DNA from: JAEXOD01 sp963663265
Lineage (GTDB): Bacteria; Bacteroidota; Ignavibacteria; Ignavibacteriales; Melioribacteraceae
Length of the DNA stretch: 64,000 nucleotides
Direction of reading: 5' to 3'
NCBI GenBank assembly: GCA_963663265.2
Contig: CAXXXM010000002.1
Span: forward strand, 1,116,001-1,180,000
Shown here: positions 53,933 through 62,703 of the stretch, piece after piece
How the letters are laid out: the number at the start of each line of letters is the position of its first letter
Numbering within the stretch: the stretch's first letter is position 1
Made by a program: the position numbers and the translations under genes
The notes under the pieces: generated by a model
Told to the model about the DNA's origin: nothing
The model's input: the letters and a program-made list of their open reading frames with translations, nothing else
Database searches by the model: none

Positions 53933-54993
53933 TAATAAATAAACGAGTTGTGGTTTGTTATAATGAACCCAAAATTAAATACCAAAATTATTTAGGCAAA
54001 GTTCCGCTTGTGGTTAATGATAACTTAGAGCTTTCTGAGACAAGTTTTTCTCAGCAATTACCTCACCTAATTACTCTTCTTAAAAAGAAATATTCCGTTG
54101 TAAACTCATTCACATTTAATAAAGATATTGCAAGCAACATTTTAAAACTAAAGGAACTAAATCCTGATGTCTGCTTTAATTTTGTTGAATCTTTAGATGG
54201 TGAATCTAATTTTGAAAGTTATATTGCCGGTTTATACGAATTATTAAACATCCCCTTTACGGGCAATTCAATGTTATGTTTAGGAACTTGTTTAAATAAA
54301 CAAACGACTAAATATATATTAAAAGCAAATAACATAAATACACCTAATTTCAAAATATTAGAGTATAATTCAAAAAATGAAGTTGATACAAAAGGATTAA
54401 AATTTCCATTAATACTAAAACTAAACAAAGAAGATGCAAGTATAGGCATAAGTGAAAATTCCGTTGTGAAAAACAAAAAGGCATTTAACAACCAAGTTGA
54501 ATATTTATTTAAGTCGTACAAACAAAGTATTCTTGTTGAAGAGTATATTGAAGGAAGAGAGTTTAATGTTGCAATTTTGGGTGATAAAGCATTGCCAATT
54601 TCTGAAATTAAATTTAATAATTTACCAAATAATTTACCTAAAATAGTTACTTACGAAGCTAAATGGAATGCCGAAAGCATTTATTATAAAGGAACAATTC
54701 CACAATGTCCGGCTAATTTGGAGGAAACAACAAAAAACGAAATAATAGAAATAGCAATTAAAGCATTTAAATGCTTGCAATGTAGAGATTATGCACGAGT
54801 TGATATTAGACTTGATAAAAACAACACTCCCTATGTTATCGAAGTAAATCCTAACCCGGATATTCTTCCAGATTCCGGATTTGCAAGAGCCGCCAAGGTT
54901 AGTGGACTTTCTTATCAAAATTTATTATATAAAATAATTAATATGGCATTAAAAAGAGAAAACAGTGATACGAAAAATACAAAAAGAAGATAG
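53929..54993 (+). CDS. ATP-grasp ligase, D-alanine--D-alanine ligase-like (paralogue 2)
   Basis: 354 residues, paralogue of the preceding gene but clearly different. The order of motifs is the same: 'LILKLNKEDASIGIS' (161-175), 'VEEYIEGREFNVAIL' (203-217), 'ARVDIRLDKNNTPYVIEVN' (289-307, read in part) and the metal site 'EVNPNPDILPDSG' (305-317), where Gly is replaced by Asp. Having two ligases suggests that two successive bonds are made, or that the pair forms a heterodimer. The ATG overlaps the upstream gene's stop by 4 bp. The GNAT gene starts 29 bp before this gene's stop. Confidence 0.8.
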   Translation: MIINKRVVVCYNEPKIKYQNYLGKVPLVVNDNLELSETSFSQQLPHLITLLKKKYSVVNSFTFNKDIASNILKLKELNPDVCFNFVESLDGESNFESYIAGLYELLNIPFTGNSMLCLGTCLNKQTTKYILKANNINTPNFKILEYNSKNEVDTKGLKFPLILKLNKEDASIGISENSVVKNKKAFNNQVEYLFKSYKQSILVEEYIEGREFNVAILGDKALPISEIKFNNLPNNLPKIVTYEAKWNAESIYYKGTIPQCPANLEETTKNEIIEIAIKAFKCLQCRDYARVDIRLDKNNTPYVIEVNPNPDILPDSGFARAAKVSGLSYQNLLYKIINMALKRENSDTKNTKRR

Positions 54994-55441
54994 AACCATT
55001 TTAGTTGAAATAACTAATAAAATTGATATTTTTAATACCGAAGAGAAAGATGTAGCAATTGAATTATTAGACGATGCTATCAACAACCCAAACAGTTCTT
55101 ATATTACTTATATTTATGAGGAAAATGGCAAAATATTAGGATATTATATAATAGGAACCCGTGCCTTAACTGATGGAGTTTTCGACTTATACTGGATTGT
55201 AGTAGAACCGGAACATCAAAAAAACGGGCATGGAAAAGAACTTCTTCTTCATGCCGAAAGCTATGTTGCAAGTAATAAAGGAAGATGGCTTTTAGCTGAA
55301 ACTTCATCAAAAGCAAGTTACGAAAAAACAAGAAATTTTTATTTTAGAAACAAATACTCAATCATTAGTGAAATAAAAGATTTTTACACTATTGGAGATA
55401 ATTTAATTGTATTTGGAAAATACTTTAATTTGAAAGGGTAA
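54965..55441 (+). CDS. GNAT-family N-acetyltransferase
   Basis: 158 residues. The acetyl-CoA-binding motif A reads 'WIVVEPEHQKNGHGKELLLHAE' (about 77-98), with the Q/R-x-x-G-x-G loop at QKNGHG (85-90), and the 'SKASYEKTRNFYFRNKY' region is motif B. GNAT enzymes move an acetyl group to an amine. The GTG start is 29 bp inside the preceding ligase gene, and the KamA gene begins 5 bp after the stop. The combination with a lysine 2,3-aminomutase parallels ablA-ablB, where AblB acetylates beta-lysine, so the acceptor may be a beta-amino acid or a peptide of it. This is inference. Confidence 0.85.
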   Translation: MIRKIQKEDRTILVEITNKIDIFNTEEKDVAIELLDDAINNPNSSYITYIYEENGKILGYYIIGTRALTDGVFDLYWIVVEPEHQKNGHGKELLLHAESYVASNKGRWLLAETSSKASYEKTRNFYFRNKYSIISEIKDFYTIGDNLIVFGKYFNLKG

Positions 55442-55446
55442 AAACT

Positions 55447-56583
55447 ATGGAATTATGGCAACAAATGATACGTGAAAGCGTTCATACTGTAGATCAACTT
55501 GTTGAAAAATTTAACCTTGATAGAGCAGTTGCCCAAAAATTAGATAAATTTTTTCAAGCAAGAATAAATCCTTATTATTTAAGCTTAATTAGATATCCCG
55601 GAGACCCAATATGGAAACAATGTGTCCCCGATGAAATTGAACTGGAAGACTTAGGTGGTTATGACGACCCATTAAACGAAGACAAAATGAGTCCGGTACC
55701 TAACATTACTCATCGTTATCCGGATAGATGTTTATTTTTAATTTCAAGTCAATGCGGAATGTATTGTAGGTTTTGCACAAGGAAACGTAAAGTTGGTGAT
55801 AGCGATAAAATATCTGTACGCGAATTAGAATCCGCTTTTAACTACATTGAAGAACATACGGAAATCCGCGACGTTATTTTGTCTGGCGGTGACCCTCTTA
55901 TGTTAACCGATCCAATGTTAGAAAAAATATTGGCAAGATTACGATCAATATCGCATGTTGAAATTATTCGAATTGGAACAAAGATACCTTGCGTTCTTCC
56001 TCAACGAATTACGCCAAAACTATGCTCAACGATAAAAAAATATCACCCAATTTATATTAATACTCACTTTAATCACCCCTGGGAAATCACCCCAGAAAGC
56101 AGTAAGGCTTGCACAATGCTTGCTGATGCCGGCTGCCCTGTTAATAATCAATCAGTATTAATGAAAGGAATTAACGATAACCCCGAAGTGATGAAAGAAT
56201 TAGTTCAGAAACTATTGAAGATACGAGTCCGCCCATATTATTTATTTATGGCAGACGAAACTAAAGGTTCAATGCATTTTAAAACTTCAGTTGAAAGCGG
56301 CATAAACATTATTGAAAATCTTAGAGGACATACATCAGGGTTAGCGGTTCCTCATCTTATTATTGATTCACCGGGAGGCGGCGGTAAAATTCCTTTGCTA
56401 CCAAAGTATATTTTACATAAAGATGAAAAGAAAGTAATTATGCGTAATTACAAAAATGATATTTATGTATACCACAACTTAAAAGATGAGATTGCAAGTA
56501 AAACAGTAGCAAAATCAAAAAACGAATCCGAAACGAAATCCAATACGGGAGAAGAGGTTTTGCAGTTAGATTTTCGTGAATAA
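55447..56583 (+). CDS. KamA-family radical SAM enzyme, lysine 2,3-aminomutase type
   Basis: 378 residues. 'SQCGMYCRFCTRKRKVG' gives the CxxxCxxC [4Fe-4S]/SAM motif (Cys103, Cys107, Cys110). 'LSGGDPLM' (145-152), 'RPYYLFMADETKG' (262-274) and 'DSPGGGGKIPLLP' (307-319) follow. Lys314 in GGGGK should bind PLP. Asp270 and Asp307 align with the two lysine-side-chain-binding aspartates of clostridial lysine 2,3-aminomutase (Asp293, Asp330; same 37-residue spacing), so lysine to beta-lysine is the likely reaction. The zinc-binding C-terminal tail of the clostridial enzyme is missing. ATG start; the cluster ends here, 5 bp from a convergent gene. Confidence 0.88.
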   Translation: MELWQQMIRESVHTVDQLVEKFNLDRAVAQKLDKFFQARINPYYLSLIRYPGDPIWKQCVPDEIELEDLGGYDDPLNEDKMSPVPNITHRYPDRCLFLISSQCGMYCRFCTRKRKVGDSDKISVRELESAFNYIEEHTEIRDVILSGGDPLMLTDPMLEKILARLRSISHVEIIRIGTKIPCVLPQRITPKLCSTIKKYHPIYINTHFNHPWEITPESSKACTMLADAGCPVNNQSVLMKGINDNPEVMKELVQKLLKIRVRPYYLFMADETKGSMHFKTSVESGINIIENLRGHTSGLAVPHLIIDSPGGGGKIPLLPKYILHKDEKKVIMRNYKNDIYVYHNLKDEIASKTVAKSKNESETKSNTGEEVLQLDFRE

Positions 56584-56588
56584 GGAAA

Positions 56589-57104
56589 CTACTCTTCTAC
56601 TGAAGGGTTAAATATTGATGCCAAGTCTTTTTCTAAAGATTGAACAGGCGTTTCAATAATTCTTCCAATTTCATTTTTGTCTTTATAAACAATAAATGTT
56701 GGAACCAAATTAATATTTAACCCTTCGGTTTCTTTTTCAACACCATTCTTTTCTCTATTAACGGCTATTATTGTAAGTTTTGATGTAGGATAATTTATTA
56801 CATCTAAAATCTTAAATAAGCGTGGAACTTCTCTTCTACTATCACTACACCAAGTTGCCAAAACAATGGTTATTTCGCATTCATTTAGCTTGTCTTCTAT
56901 TGGTTTGATAAACTCAACATCAACAACATATTCATCATATTCAGTATCAAACCAAACGGAATAATTAGAATCTGCAAAAGCAGTTCTATCGCAAACTCCT
57001 ATTATACAGTCTTTCTCTGTTTTATCGTCAAAATATGTGTAATAGTTTTTTTCTTGACCAATTATGAAACTACAAATAAAAATTAGTAATAATAAATACT
57101 TCAT
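56589..57104 (-). CDS. Exported thioredoxin-like protein with a single active-site cysteine (CxxS)
   Basis: 171 residues. Signal peptide (about 1-16, 'FIIGQ'), then a thioredoxin fold: 'ITIVLATWCSDSRREVPRLFKIL' (78-100, read in part), with Trp85-Cys86-Ser87-Asp88-Ser89 where CxxC is usual, and the cis-Pro loop 'INLVPTFIVY'. Loss of the second Cys makes it a monothiol type, which often reduces mixed disulfides or acts as isomerase rather than reductase. Two more Cys occur upstream (Cys33, Cys38). It follows nadK by 17 bp at the end of the LPS operon and is 5 bp from the convergent KamA gene. Confidence 0.8.
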   Translation of the reverse strand: MKYLLLLIFICSFIIGQEKNYYTYFDDKTEKDCIIGVCDRTAFADSNYSVWFDTEYDEYVVDVEFIKPIEDKLNECEITIVLATWCSDSRREVPRLFKILDVINYPTSKLTIIAVNREKNGVEKETEGLNINLVPTFIVYKDKNEIGRIIETPVQSLEKDLASIFNPSVEE

Positions 57105-57121
57105 AGATTATTTTTCCGACA

Positions 57122-58003
57122 TTAATTATTATTTCTAACATCCAATCCCCAAAGCAATTTTTTGCGTAAAACCTCAAAATAATTAATTGACTGAGTATGA
57201 AGAAGTTTTATGTTTTTTGAACTACGTTTAATGAGCAATTCAACTGGGGAGCTTGCTGCTTTTACACGCTGACCATCAAAACTTAATTGCACAGTTTTGT
57301 GATGCGATTTGGCTATTACTTTTATTTCATTTATGCTTGATAGAACAAGAGGACGCATTGTTAATGAATGTGCAGAAATAGGGCTTAAAGTTATTACATC
57401 TGCATTTGGACATACTATTGGACCTCCTGTTGAAAGTGAATAACCCGTTGAGCCGGTAGGTGTAGCTATAATCAAGCCATCAGCCAAAAATGATGTGACG
57501 TATTTATTATCAACATAAACATTTAGTTCAATCATTTTGGGCCATTCCCCTTTTTCAATCACTATATCATTAATCGAAAAAAACTTCTCGCCTGGATTTT
57601 TTTCGCAATAACTTTCCAACACAATTCTTTCTTCTATAAAATAATTATTATTTATTAAATCTTTAATAAACTTTTCAATATCATTTATATCATATTCAGC
57701 CAAAAAACCTAATTTACCAAAATTCACTCCAATAATAGGAACATTTTTATCTAAAGTATGATATGCAGTATTTAACATTGTGCCATCGCCACCAATAGAA
57801 ACAACTATATTGCTTGTATTAAAAATACTTTCCTCGGGTAGATATTTTTGTTTTTCGAGTATTGATGTAAATTTGTCCCTAAATTGCAACAATGAATCAC
57901 TTAAAACAATATCAATATTATTCTCGGAAAATTTTTCTGCAATATTTGAAACAACACTTACAATATTTTCTTTTGTCGTATTTGGAATAACACCTATTAA
58001 CAT
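57122..58003 (-). CDS. nadK: NAD kinase
   Basis: 293 residues. It phosphorylates NAD to NADP. Motifs: 'SIGGDGTMLNTAYHT' (69-83, with the GGDGT core at 71-75), 'GVNFGKLGFLAE' (92-103), 'LIIATPTGSTGYSLSTGGP' (177-195), and 'SPISAHSLTMRPLVL' near residue 210. The ATG overlaps the stop of the glycosyltransferase by one base (TAATG), so it is translationally coupled to LPS genes. It complements nadB-nadC-nadA at 10836-14199. An envelope role is not implied. Confidence 0.95.
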   Translation of the reverse strand: MLIGVIPNTTKENIVSVVSNIAEKFSENNIDIVLSDSLLQFRDKFTSILEKQKYLPEESIFNTSNIVVSIGGDGTMLNTAYHTLDKNVPIIGVNFGKLGFLAEYDINDIEKFIKDLINNNYFIEERIVLESYCEKNPGEKFFSINDIVIEKGEWPKMIELNVYVDNKYVTSFLADGLIIATPTGSTGYSLSTGGPIVCPNADVITLSPISAHSLTMRPLVLSSINEIKVIAKSHHKTVQLSFDGQRVKAASSPVELLIKRSSKNIKLLHTQSINYFEVLRKKLLWGLDVRNNN

Positions 58004-58788
58004 TAATCCTCCGAAAATTTATAGTTATGTAATTCCCATAATTTGCAATATTTTGTGAAAACATAATTGGCAGAAAATATTGAAAGAACAAAACCCGGGA
58101 ATCCATCTAAAAAACCTTTCTTCATTATGTACATCTTAAAAAACAAAAACACCGGTCGTAAAACCAAATCAATTCTGCGAATTTTTTTTGATTTTCCAAA
58201 CATTTCATTTGCGGCTAAAGTTGTATAATTATTAAACTTTTCGTAATAGTGTTTTATATTTGGGTCAGTATAATGTTCTAAATCATTCTTTAAGTACCCT
58301 ATTTCACCTTCAGTAATAAGTTCTTCATGTACATCATTGTTATTAAAATAACACATCAACTTGTTAAATAATCTTGGTACATAACCAGGATACCAGCCAC
58401 AATGCTTAATCCACCGTCCTAAAAAGAAAGCACGCCTTGCCACTTTAAATGCTGAAAAAGATGTTTTAGTATCCTTTAATGCTAAAAGTTCGTTTTTTAA
58501 GCCCTCAGTCAAACATTCATCAGCATCAATCCATAAAACCCAATTATTCAGGGTATTATCTAATGCCAATGTTTTGGTTTTTGAATAACCGAGCCAATCG
58601 GATTCAATGCAATTTACACTATAACTTTTAACAACCGATAATGTATTATCCGTACTTGATTTATCCACAATTACTACAACATCATCAATACAGCCAATCA
58701 AGCTATCTAAACAACGTTTAATATTGTTTTCTTCATTTTTTGCAATTATAATTGCAGAAAGTTTTTCTATTTTATTGTTATTTTTCAT
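58003..58788 (-). CDS. Glycosyltransferase family 2, WaaE/KdtX-like (LPS core)
   Basis: 261 residues from the chosen start. GT2 nucleotide-sugar fold: 'LSAIIIAKNEENNIKRCLDSL' (read in part) at the start, 'DDVVVIVDKSSTDNT', 'WVLWIDADECLT' (DxD-type), 'KHCGWYPGYVPRLFNK' and 'VHEELITEGEIGYLKNDLEHY'. These match the WaaE/KdtX beta-1,4-glucosyltransferases that add a sugar to the LPS inner core. A C-terminal amphipathic part ('VLRPVFLFFKMYIMKKGFLDG') suggests peripheral membrane attachment. ATG 58788 overlaps the ligase stop by 11 bp; an upstream ATG at 58824 would overlap by 47 bp and is less likely. Part of the LPS operon. Confidence 0.85.
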   Translation of the reverse strand: MKNNNKIEKLSAIIIAKNEENNIKRCLDSLIGCIDDVVVIVDKSSTDNTLSVVKSYSVNCIESDWLGYSKTKTLALDNTLNNWVLWIDADECLTEGLKNELLALKDTKTSFSAFKVARRAFFLGRWIKHCGWYPGYVPRLFNKLMCYFNNNDVHEELITEGEIGYLKNDLEHYTDPNIKHYYEKFNNYTTLAANEMFGKSKKIRRIDLVLRPVFLFFKMYIMKKGFLDGFPGFVLSIFSANYVFTKYCKLWELHNYKFSED

Positions 58789-60850
58789 TAACAGTTTTAT
58801 TATTAACCAACTTATAAAATGCAATATTTAAACCAACAAGAAACCAAACCAAAGTAATAATTTCGTGATCTCCAAAGTTCCATTCAGCTAAACCGGAAAA
58901 TAAAAATCCAACAAACATTCCCATAACACCCAATGAATATGATGAAATAAAAGGAGTTTCGTTATTTTTTTTATAAATCTTAATGTTTAGCATAAACACT
59001 CGGAAAAACAAATACATAACAGCACAAAAGCCAAACAATCCTAATATTGCAAGCAAATGGACATAATTATTATGTAAGTGTCCAAAGTTTTCTCGTTCGT
59101 ACGAGGCTCTATACTTTACATAAACAGGATTCATATCAATATCACCAACACCAAAAATAGGATTATCTTTTAATATCCTCATTCCGGTTGCCCATTGATT
59201 CAAACGTTCAATATTTGTGATGTGATATGGGTCGAATATAGAACCTATTCTATTACGTTTACTGTATGCCACAATAACAGTATCACCTGCAACACTTAGT
59301 CCGGTTTCTAACCATGTAATCGGCAATATTTTATCTTTTAATTTTTCAAAACCAAAATCATTTATCAATGTAAACTTATAAACATCACCATATAACGAGA
59401 ATCCATAACTATCCCCGCTAACACATGCAAAACGTGTAATACTTTTTAATCTTTCATCCTGTTTAATAAAAGTTACAACATTATTAGAATCAACCGTATA
59501 TATTTTTAATCCATTATCTGTTTGAAACAACAAATAATTTCCATTTTGGAATAATGCCGTAAGTTGTGTATTAATTTGTTCTTCATATATTTTTTGTTTT
59601 GGTATTCCATTAACAACCGAATACACCAACAACGAATTATTAATATTTGAATAACAGGCAAATACTTTTTTGCTTACTGTAAAATCTACAAAATTATACA
59701 AATCATTAATAATAACTTCTTCTTTAATATTTTCAGGATTTGTTTTTACAACCAAACCACTATCTCTATGGGTAATGTAAAATTTATTATCAAAACCCAT
59801 CATATTAACAACCATACCAGAAGTTGTAAATGAGTTAATTTTATGTAATTTATTATTTAAGTATTTATAAACAATATATTTGTTGTTTGAGTAATAAGCA
59901 GGATACGTATTTTGCCCCCATTGGTCAACACGAATTGTAACATAATCATTTTTTATGTGTTGAGTAACAGCATTAAAATCATTTACTAAAAGACCATTTT
60001 CATAATCGCTTATAATAATTTGGTTCTCTTTTTTCCATGCTGATTTAGCCTTCCCTTCAGTATTAATATTCTTTAATTCAGTAATTTTATTATCTGCAAA
60101 TTTATATAATCTTACAAAACTTTTGTTAGGAACGGCAATTAAGTAGCCCACCACCAATAAAATAGGGATAGCAAGAATTAAATATTTCCTTTTAACAAAC
60201 AAAATTGTTGCAATACCCATTGCCCCACCAAGCCAAGCTGCACGCGAGTAATTAGCCAATAATGATATAGATGACATTAAAAATAAAACGCCCAATAATA
60301 TTTTATATTTCATTTTTACTTTTTCATTTATTAAAAAAGCAAAAACAATAATGGTAATAAAACTAATAATTCCACCGGCTGTCATTACAAACTTAAATAC
60401 TGATGGACCCTTTTGTTCAACTGCATATAATCGATTTATGACGTACTCGTAAGCTACAACTAAATATATTCCAATCATAATAAAAGCAGCAGCTAAAAAT
60501 ACCTTTACAAATAGTCTTCCTCTTTCTTCGCTTTTTGTTACTGCCGGCATAAGATATAAAAGGGGAACTAATAAGGCTCTTTTTAACAAATTATTAAACG
60601 CACCTGAACGATTGTCTGAAAAAACGGCAGAAATCAGCTCAGCGGATAAAAACAAAACCAAAGCTAAACCCAATCCATTTTTGGAAAAAGGATTTTCTTT
60701 TGTAATAGCGTATCTAATTAATACGAGCAATAAAGCCCCATAGTAACCCAATTGATTTACAAAAATAGAATTTGTTAAACTTGCTAAAAATATTATAATA
60801 AATACTAATATTGCATTATCAATAATTTTAAGGGTTTTATTATTTTCCAT
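58778..60850 (-). CDS. O-antigen ligase-family protein with large inserted beta-rich domain
   Basis: 690 residues. Ten or so transmembrane helices in two blocks (about 10-245 and 595-680). The ligase signature lies just before the second block: 'RIGSIFDPYHITNIERLNQWATGM' (read in part, 534-557), 'DNPIFGVGDID' and 'HLHNNYVHLL' (591-600). Typical WaaL proteins have a loop of 50-150 residues there; this one has an extra 270 residues (about 258-530) of repeating strands ('YVTIRVDQWGQN', 'NNSLLVYSVVNG', 'GNYLLFQTDNGLKIYTVD') that look like a propeller. It should join O-antigen or another polymer to lipid A-core in the periplasm. ATG at 60850 has AGGAAATA in front. Confidence 0.82.
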   Translation of the reverse strand: MENNKTLKIIDNAILVFIIIFLASLTNSIFVNQLGYYGALLLVLIRYAITKENPFSKNGLGLALVLFLSAELISAVFSDNRSGAFNNLLKRALLVPLLYLMPAVTKSEERGRLFVKVFLAAAFIMIGIYLVVAYEYVINRLYAVEQKGPSVFKFVMTAGGIISFITIIVFAFLINEKVKMKYKILLGVLFLMSSISLLANYSRAAWLGGAMGIATILFVKRKYLILAIPILLVVGYLIAVPNKSFVRLYKFADNKITELKNINTEGKAKSAWKKENQIIISDYENGLLVNDFNAVTQHIKNDYVTIRVDQWGQNTYPAYYSNNKYIVYKYLNNKLHKINSFTTSGMVVNMMGFDNKFYITHRDSGLVVKTNPENIKEEVIINDLYNFVDFTVSKKVFACYSNINNSLLVYSVVNGIPKQKIYEEQINTQLTALFQNGNYLLFQTDNGLKIYTVDSNNVVTFIKQDERLKSITRFACVSGDSYGFSLYGDVYKFTLINDFGFEKLKDKILPITWLETGLSVAGDTVIVAYSKRNRIGSIFDPYHITNIERLNQWATGMRILKDNPIFGVGDIDMNPVYVKYRASYERENFGHLHNNYVHLLAILGLFGFCAVMYLFFRVFMLNIKIYKKNNETPFISSYSLGVMGMFVGFLFSGLAEWNFGDHEIITLVWFLVGLNIAFYKLVNNKTVNEK

Positions 60851-62703
60851 TATTTCCTAAACTGAAGTTCATAAAGCTTTTTATATATACCATGTTCATC
60901 CTGTAATAATAAATCATGTTTGCCCATTTGTACAATTTTTCCATTATCAATTACGACAATTTTATCAGCATTTCTAATTGTACTTAATCTATGTGCAATA
61001 ACAAACGTCGTCCTTTCTTTCATTAAATGTTCAATAGCCTCTTGAACTAATGCCTCCGATTCATTATCTAAAGCTGAAGTGGCTTCATCTAAAATCATAA
61101 TTGGAGGATTTTTTAATAAAGCACGAGCTATTGATATTCGTTGTCTTTGACCACCGGAAAGTTTTGTTCCTCTTTCACCAATAATAGTATTATAACCCTT
61201 AGGAAGTTCCTCAATAAAAACATGTGCATTTGCTGCTTTAGAAGCCTTTAACAATTCCTCTTCATCTATCTGCTCCATTCCATAGGCAATATTACTTTTA
61301 ACCGATTCGTTAAATAATACGGTTTCTTGAGTAACAATACCCATCATACTCCTCAAATCCGAAACTTTTATATCTTTTATGTTTCGACCATCTAAATAGA
61401 TTACTCCCGATGAAGGATCGTAAAAGCGGGGTAATAAATCAACAAGTGTAGTCTTGCCTCCACCACTACTACCTACTAAAGCTATTACTTCTCCTTTTTT
61501 TACTTCAAATGAAATATCTTTTAATACCAACTCATCTGAATCATCATAATGAAAACAAACATTATCAAACTTTATATTTGAAGAGAAGTTTTCTATGCTA
61601 ACTGGATTTGTAATATCTTTTATTTGTGGTTCAATATCCATAATTTCAAAAATTCTATCGCCTGCTGCACTTGATTCTTGAATTCTGTTATTTACACCGC
61701 TTAATTCTTTTATTGGCGGCATTAATTGGAAAATTGCAAACAAAAACCCCAGGAACTCACTTGCTGCAATAACCTTATCTTCTAAAACTAAAATTCCACC
61801 ATAATAAATAATTACAGCTCCAACTACTACACTTAAAAATTCAGTTAAGGGGCTTGCTGCATTTCTTATTCGAGTAAGGCGAATAACCAACTTAAAATAA
61901 TTTAGTGTCTCAGTTTTAAACTTTTTGTTTTCATAGTGTTCTTTACCAAATGCTTTTACAATTTTAACTCCACTTATTGTTTCATGCAATATTGTAGTAA
62001 TATCTGCCATCTTTTCTTGAATAATTGCACTATGTTTTCTTAAGTGTAATCCAATATATCCTATAATTATCAAGGAAAAAGGCAAAACCAACAATGCAAA
62101 TACAGTCAATTTCCAACTTATGGAAACAGCCATACCCAAAAACACTACAATAGTAATTGGTTCACGAATCATATTTAGAAACACAGTAGAAACGCTATTC
62201 TGAATAATATTAACATCATTTGTTATTCTTGATATCAAATGTCCGGTTTTTTCATTTTTGAAAAAACTCATTGGCAAATTATGTAGATGAATATAAGCAG
62301 CATCCCTAATATCTTTTACAACCCCTTGCTCAACAAAAGCTAAATAATAAGACTGCATAAAGCCAAAAAAGTTTTTGCCTAAAAATGCCAACAAAACCAT
62401 AATTGATATTTTTAATAAAATATCTTTAGTAGTACCGGAAAAGATAAACTCTTTTGCTTTTTTCGATACCGCCTCCATTCCATCTTCAATAATTGTTGGC
62501 TTTTTAATACTTTGCACAGATGTAACCGATTGTTCTGTTTTAGTTACAGCTTTGTTTTCATTAAACAAAGTATCTAATAAAGGAATTGTAAGATAAATTG
62601 AAAGACCATTTAACAATGCATAAAGAATTGTACAAACAATTGATAAAGCTAAATGTTTCCAGTACGGTTTAACGTAACGTAATATTCTAAAGTATGTATC
62701 CAC
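60850..62703 (-). CDS. ABC transporter, MsbA-like lipid A/LPS flippase
   Basis: 617 residues. N-terminal six-helix membrane domain (about 10-335, with a 50-residue periplasmic insertion after helix 1) and a C-terminal ABC domain: Walker A 'GSSGGGKTT' (411-419), Q-loop 'VTQETVLF', signature 'LSGGQRQR' (515-522), Walker B 'IMILDEATSALD' (535-546) and H-loop 'IAHRLST'. MsbA-type half-transporters flip core-lipid A across the inner membrane as homodimers. The surrounding LPS genes fit that role. The start is GTG, overlapping the stop of the lipoprotein gene by one base (TAGTG). Confidence 0.9.
   Translation of the reverse strand: MDTYFRILRYVKPYWKHLALSIVCTILYALLNGLSIYLTIPLLDTLFNENKAVTKTEQSVTSVQSIKKPTIIEDGMEAVSKKAKEFIFSGTTKDILLKISIMVLLAFLGKNFFGFMQSYYLAFVEQGVVKDIRDAAYIHLHNLPMSFFKNEKTGHLISRITNDVNIIQNSVSTVFLNMIREPITIVVFLGMAVSISWKLTVFALLVLPFSLIIIGYIGLHLRKHSAIIQEKMADITTILHETISGVKIVKAFGKEHYENKKFKTETLNYFKLVIRLTRIRNAASPLTEFLSVVVGAVIIYYGGILVLEDKVIAASEFLGFLFAIFQLMPPIKELSGVNNRIQESSAAGDRIFEIMDIEPQIKDITNPVSIENFSSNIKFDNVCFHYDDSDELVLKDISFEVKKGEVIALVGSSGGGKTTLVDLLPRFYDPSSGVIYLDGRNIKDIKVSDLRSMMGIVTQETVLFNESVKSNIAYGMEQIDEEELLKASKAANAHVFIEELPKGYNTIIGERGTKLSGGQRQRISIARALLKNPPIMILDEATSALDNESEALVQEAIEHLMKERTTFVIAHRLSTIRNADKIVVIDNGKIVQMGKHDLLLQDEHGIYKKLYELQFRK

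Noticed and set aside
54219..54521. 100-codon frame opposite the second ATP-grasp gene
   Set aside because: It is antisense to a gene with clear motifs and has no features of its own.
52877..54993. Calling the two ATP-grasp genes ddl (cell wall ligase)
   Set aside because: The 'NTxPGMT' motif is changed in both, they lie away from mur genes and are paired with GNAT and KamA genes.
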